Below are positions 7,343 through 9,905 of a DNA stretch of 9,905 nucleotides, in pieces (position 1 is the first letter of the stretch; each line of letters begins with the position of its first letter). The stretch is taken from assembly GCA_937884015.1 (NCBI GenBank), contig CALGBV010000429.1:1-9905 (forward strand), in the 5' to 3' direction. Below the pieces are notes generated by a model. The model saw only the letters and a program-made list of their open reading frames with translations, was not told the origin of the DNA and ran no database searches. The stretch is from an uncultured Bacteroidales bacterium (lineage in GTDB: Bacteria; Bacteroidota; Bacteroidia; Bacteroidales; F082). A program made the translations under genes and the position numbers.

Positions 7343-8928
7343 TCTTTCACGAATTTTCCTTTTGTAAGAATCCTATCAGCAGAAACCACCTGATAGATAT
7401 AGGTTCCCGCTTCAAGGTTTTGCGTGTCGATTGAGATGAGATTCCCATTTTCACCAATGCTGCAATCCAGATATTTCACACCTTGAATGTCAAAAATTTG
7501 GATTCTTGAATTGTCTAATGTAATGTCACCAACTGGGATGTTAATCACATTGGAAGTTGGGTTGGGGAATGGCATAATGTCCTCGTTTATGTCTTCATTC
7601 ACCATATCCCAAGTTATTTTAAAATCATCCCGATTAAAGCACAAAACCCTCATTATTTTATGAGACTCACCATTATACAACGTTCCCGTATACTCGACAA
7701 GCGGAACAAGGCAACTGCCATTGTTAAGAGGGACAGGCTGACAAGGCGTTAAACATAAGTCATCTTCATGCATGGTTTTGCGTCCTAATAAATTCAAATC
7801 CTTATCCACCAATGCAATGTAGGCATCGCGCCATCTTCCAATAGAAAAATAAGTACTCGTCATGGAAACGACAAATATGGTTGAATCATTAAGGTATGCA
7901 TGGCTGGTACCTGTAACACCATACGAAGCTGTGTCATTAGGTTTAGGTGGCAAGTCCAACTGGTTATAGATGTGCATGGAAGAATCAACTTTATAAATGG
8001 ATTGATAGCTGTCATCATAATCATGGTTTCTTGCTGTAGTAATATAAAAGTAATTATCATCGAACCATCTCCCATCAGTTGCAACATATAATGGCGTATG
8101 AATACCTCCAAAAGAATTGAGATGCTCTCTGCTGGTTATGGTAAAGTCATGACTCAGATGCCAAAGTCCAATGCAACCATAAATGACATGATCATAGGGG
8201 CTTCCTGTTCCAAAAAAAAGATAATTATCAGAATTTGGAACTTTTAAGATCTTTACGATTTCATTTCCTTCTTGCACATCTCCTTCAAATTCTTCAGGCT
8301 GGTCTTTTGAGTCAACTACATCTCCATTTTCATTCAACCGATTAAAGCGAAACCTTGAACGATACGACATCGAATTGGGGCCATAGTGTTCCTCATAATA
8401 CACGGCAAAAATCAAAACGACAGTTCCGTCATTGTCAAGCTTACATTTCATAACTTCACATTCGCTGACGGCTGCCATATAAAAACCATTAAACGTGTCG
8501 TCTTCTTCGCAATAAATCTGATGCTGCACCAATTCAAGTTGCTCGTCAAAAATGTCAACACAAAGGTATCTATCATAGACAGAAGTGTTTATACTGTCGT
8601 CACAAACGCCAAACACCATATAATTGCCATTGGCAAGCTGTGTCGCGCAGCAATAAACTAACTCCATATCAGGAAGATGGGTCTCCTTGTAGATAAAACT
8701 GCCATCCTGAAAGACTTTCATTATCCATCCATTCCTATCCTTTTTTGCATTTGGATCTGGTGAAGCTGATAAACCTACACCTAACATGTTTTCTCCATTG
8801 TCTATGGGCAAACACTCATAACAACTTTGCTTACGGTCTGTGTCTAAACGTATTTCCCATTGCTGGGCAAAAAGATTGACATAAACTGACATAAATGTCA
8901 AAAGGAATATAAACTTTAATCTTCCCAT
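7339..8928 (-). CDS. Secreted T9SS type A protein, probable beta-propeller
   Basis: The protein has 529 residues. Residues 1-21 form a signal peptide ending at LFA, followed by QQWEIRLD. The body (about 25-440) shows repeating short strands of the kind LANGNYMVFG, DNYLFFGTG, DNYFYITTA and DSTIFVVSM, spaced like blades of a beta-propeller of the kelch or delta-60 kind; the exact family is not recognised. The C-terminal 78 residues (452-529) are a type A T9SS sorting domain: FPNPTSN at 454-460, a central IFDIQG strand, the LEAGTYIYQV motif and a basic end. It holds about 15 cysteines, many in close pairs (CYEC, YCC), which could form disulfides outside the cell. The start is supported by an AGGAG seven bases upstream and by the signal peptide. 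It overlaps the preceding gene by 13 bases and its stop overlaps an ATG of the next frame, which suggests translational coupling. The ligand or substrate is unknown. Confidence 0.92.
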   Translation of the reverse strand: MGRLKFIFLLTFMSVYVNLFAQQWEIRLDTDRKQSCYECLPIDNGENMLGVGLSASPDPNAKKDRNGWIMKVFQDGSFIYKETHLPDMELVYCCATQLANGNYMVFGVCDDSINTSVYDRYLCVDIFDEQLELVQHQIYCEEDDTFNGFYMAAVSECEVMKCKLDNDGTVVLIFAVYYEEHYGPNSMSYRSRFRFNRLNENGDVVDSKDQPEEFEGDVQEGNEIVKILKVPNSDNYLFFGTGSPYDHVIYGCIGLWHLSHDFTITSREHLNSFGGIHTPLYVATDGRWFDDNYFYITTARNHDYDDSYQSIYKVDSSMHIYNQLDLPPKPNDTASYGVTGTSHAYLNDSTIFVVSMTSTYFSIGRWRDAYIALVDKDLNLLGRKTMHEDDLCLTPCQPVPLNNGSCLVPLVEYTGTLYNGESHKIMRVLCFNRDDFKITWDMVNEDINEDIMPFPNPTSNVINIPVGDITLDNSRIQIFDIQGVKYLDCSIGENGNLISIDTQNLEAGTYIYQVVSADRILTKGKFVKE

Positions 8929-9905
8929 GTCAATTCTCCTCTATCAATTGAATTAACTGCCATTAAATATCTTAAGCCATAGCTGATTTTATTTATATGT
9001 TTAATAGTTCCTTCATTTGTCCTAGTTGGAGCGTGTATTTCCACATTAACGAACTTATAATTAGACGATAGGTGTTGTTCATTTGGAACAATGTTCATAA
9101 TCAAATTCCTTTCACCAAAATAGTGAAAATTCAGTCTGTCAGAATCTAAATAATAATCATCATTTTGAGGATTTTCATAGTAGAATGCACAATAAGAATT
9201 CACTCCTTGAGGATAAACATTTGGATACATATCATTTTGATACGGATGCTGAATTGGATTATCTTCATAACATGTTCTAATGTCACTATAAACCCATTTG
9301 CAACCAGATGGAGCAGCTGGGATGAGAAGATCTACAAGCCATCTTGAAAGTTCCGTTCCCGCATCTTTTCCGATGAAATTGCCATAACAATCACCACCGC
9401 CAAGACCATAGTACCATCTTTCCCCTTCCTCAAAAGGTCCCATCCATTGGACTGGCGGCTCAACAGGTGGCTGAATGCCTCTTACGCTGCCTTGCACAGT
9501 GTGCAGGTTTACTGATAGCGTGTTGCCGTGCAGTTCGCCAGCCTCCACATCGAGAATCAGGAATTGCTTGTTGGACAATTCGGCTGAGTGATAGAGCTCA
9601 GAAATAGCCTCGTACATTCTTCCGTAGAACAGCGTGAGGTCGGTCATCAACACTCTTCCGTTGCTGACAGGAAGGAAAAGGGTCGTGTCGTACGAAATGG
9701 TACGGCTGTAAGATAATTCAGGATAGGCATAGGTGAAATTGAAGAGAGCCTCAATGTCGTAGATGGCATCGTCGATGCTTTCCGTCTCACCGTCTTTCAC
9801 GGCAGGATTGGCCTTGTAATACTCAATCCGGCTTTTGAAAGCGTTGACATGGTCGATGACCGCCTGGGTCTCCGGCGGGTTCCGATTAAAGTTGTCAGCC
9901 TGAGG
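8916..9905 (-). CDS. Unrecognised protein, 5' end beyond the window
   Basis: The frame is open from the right edge to TAA at 8916-8918, giving 329 visible residues. A GTG at 9800 is possible as a start, but the 35 codons upstream of it are also open and protein-like (NPPETQAVIDHVNAF), so the real start is probably outside. I do not recognise a named family. The visible N-terminal part is mixed helix and strand, with a hydrophobic strand (KQFLILDVEAGE) and HTVQGSVRG at visible residues of about 130-150. A proline-rich hinge (PPVEPPVQW) and a Gly/Trp/Tyr-rich motif (WYYGLGGGDCYGNFIG) follow, then a Tyr/Asn/Asp-rich tail. Base composition changes inside the gene near 9300, from roughly half GC upstream to about 30 percent downstream. 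Its last 13 bases overlap the next gene and carry that gene's ribosome-binding site just upstream. Surface or secreted location is inferred from its neighbours only. Confidence 0.8.
   Translation of the reverse strand, partial: PQADNFNRNPPETQAVIDHVNAFKSRIEYYKANPAVKDGETESIDDAIYDIEALFNFTYAYPELSYSRTISYDTTLFLPVSNGRVLMTDLTLFYGRMYEAISELYHSAELSNKQFLILDVEAGELHGNTLSVNLHTVQGSVRGIQPPVEPPVQWMGPFEEGERWYYGLGGGDCYGNFIGKDAGTELSRWLVDLLIPAAPSGCKWVYSDIRTCYEDNPIQHPYQNDMYPNVYPQGVNSYCAFYYENPQNDDYYLDSDRLNFHYFGERNLIMNIVPNEQHLSSNYKFVNVEIHAPTRTNEGTIKHINKISYGLRYLMAVNSIDRGELTWED
8936..8940 (-). promoter_or_regulatory. Strong Shine-Dalgarno inside upstream gene
   Basis: On the minus strand the bases read AGGAG, seven bases before the ATG at 8928. 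The site lies inside the last codons of the upstream coding frame. Such a clear Shine-Dalgarno is uncommon in Bacteroidota, whose starts usually have AT-rich leaders. It decides the start of the 529-residue protein and suggests coupled translation with the overlapping gene. Confidence 0.7.

Noticed and set aside
9798..9800. GTG as the true start of the rightmost gene
   Set aside because: The frame stays open with protein-like codons to the window edge and no ribosome-binding site stands out, so the gene is treated as cut at its 5' end.

Overview
The window is a fragment of a Bacteroidota chromosome, most likely an uncultured member of the order Bacteroidales. Two of its proteins end in the type A sorting domain of the type IX secretion system (T9SS), which is confined to this phylum. 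The rest are Sec-exported or Rhs-type surface proteins of a kind common there. All genes lie on the minus strand, so transcription runs from the high coordinates to the low ones. No RNA genes, transposases, CRISPR arrays or phage replication genes are visible.

In order of transcription: (1) 9905-8916, the 3' part of an unrecognised protein whose start lies beyond the right edge. (2) 8928-7339, a secreted 529-residue protein with a signal peptide, a probable beta-propeller body and a T9SS sorting domain; it overlaps gene 1 by 13 bases. (3) 7309-6092 (or from 7342), a secreted fibre-like protein with a YadA-type head of 14-residue repeats and a coiled-coil end; its upstream start overlaps gene 2 as ATGA. 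(4) A 158-base structured leader, 6091-5934. (5) 5933-5478, a 151-residue mini-protein with a signal peptide, one YD-repeat motif and a T9SS sorting domain. (6) 5457 to beyond base 1, at least 1819 residues of a giant Rhs/YD-repeat protein with a signal peptide, an SpvB-like N-terminus, six FG-GAP/VCBS-type calcium loops, many YD repeats and the beginning of the Rhs core. Its variable C-terminal tip, which would show whether it is a toxin, lies off the left edge.

Gaps are short or negative and no intrinsic terminator is visible, so the five genes could be one operon, with a possible internal break at the leader. Everything looks destined for the envelope or outside the cell. The inferred job is a surface or contact-dependent system (adhesion, self-recognition or a polymorphic toxin), but no toxin or immunity gene can be seen here.

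The most notable patterns are the mini-protein that joins a YD motif to a T9SS signal directly upstream of the Rhs giant, and abrupt base-composition changes inside genes. An AT-rich block from about 9300 to 6720 begins inside gene 1 and ends inside gene 3. The calcium-loop part of the Rhs gene is also AT-richer than the parts on either side. Both fit modular exchange of variable segments between conserved ends.
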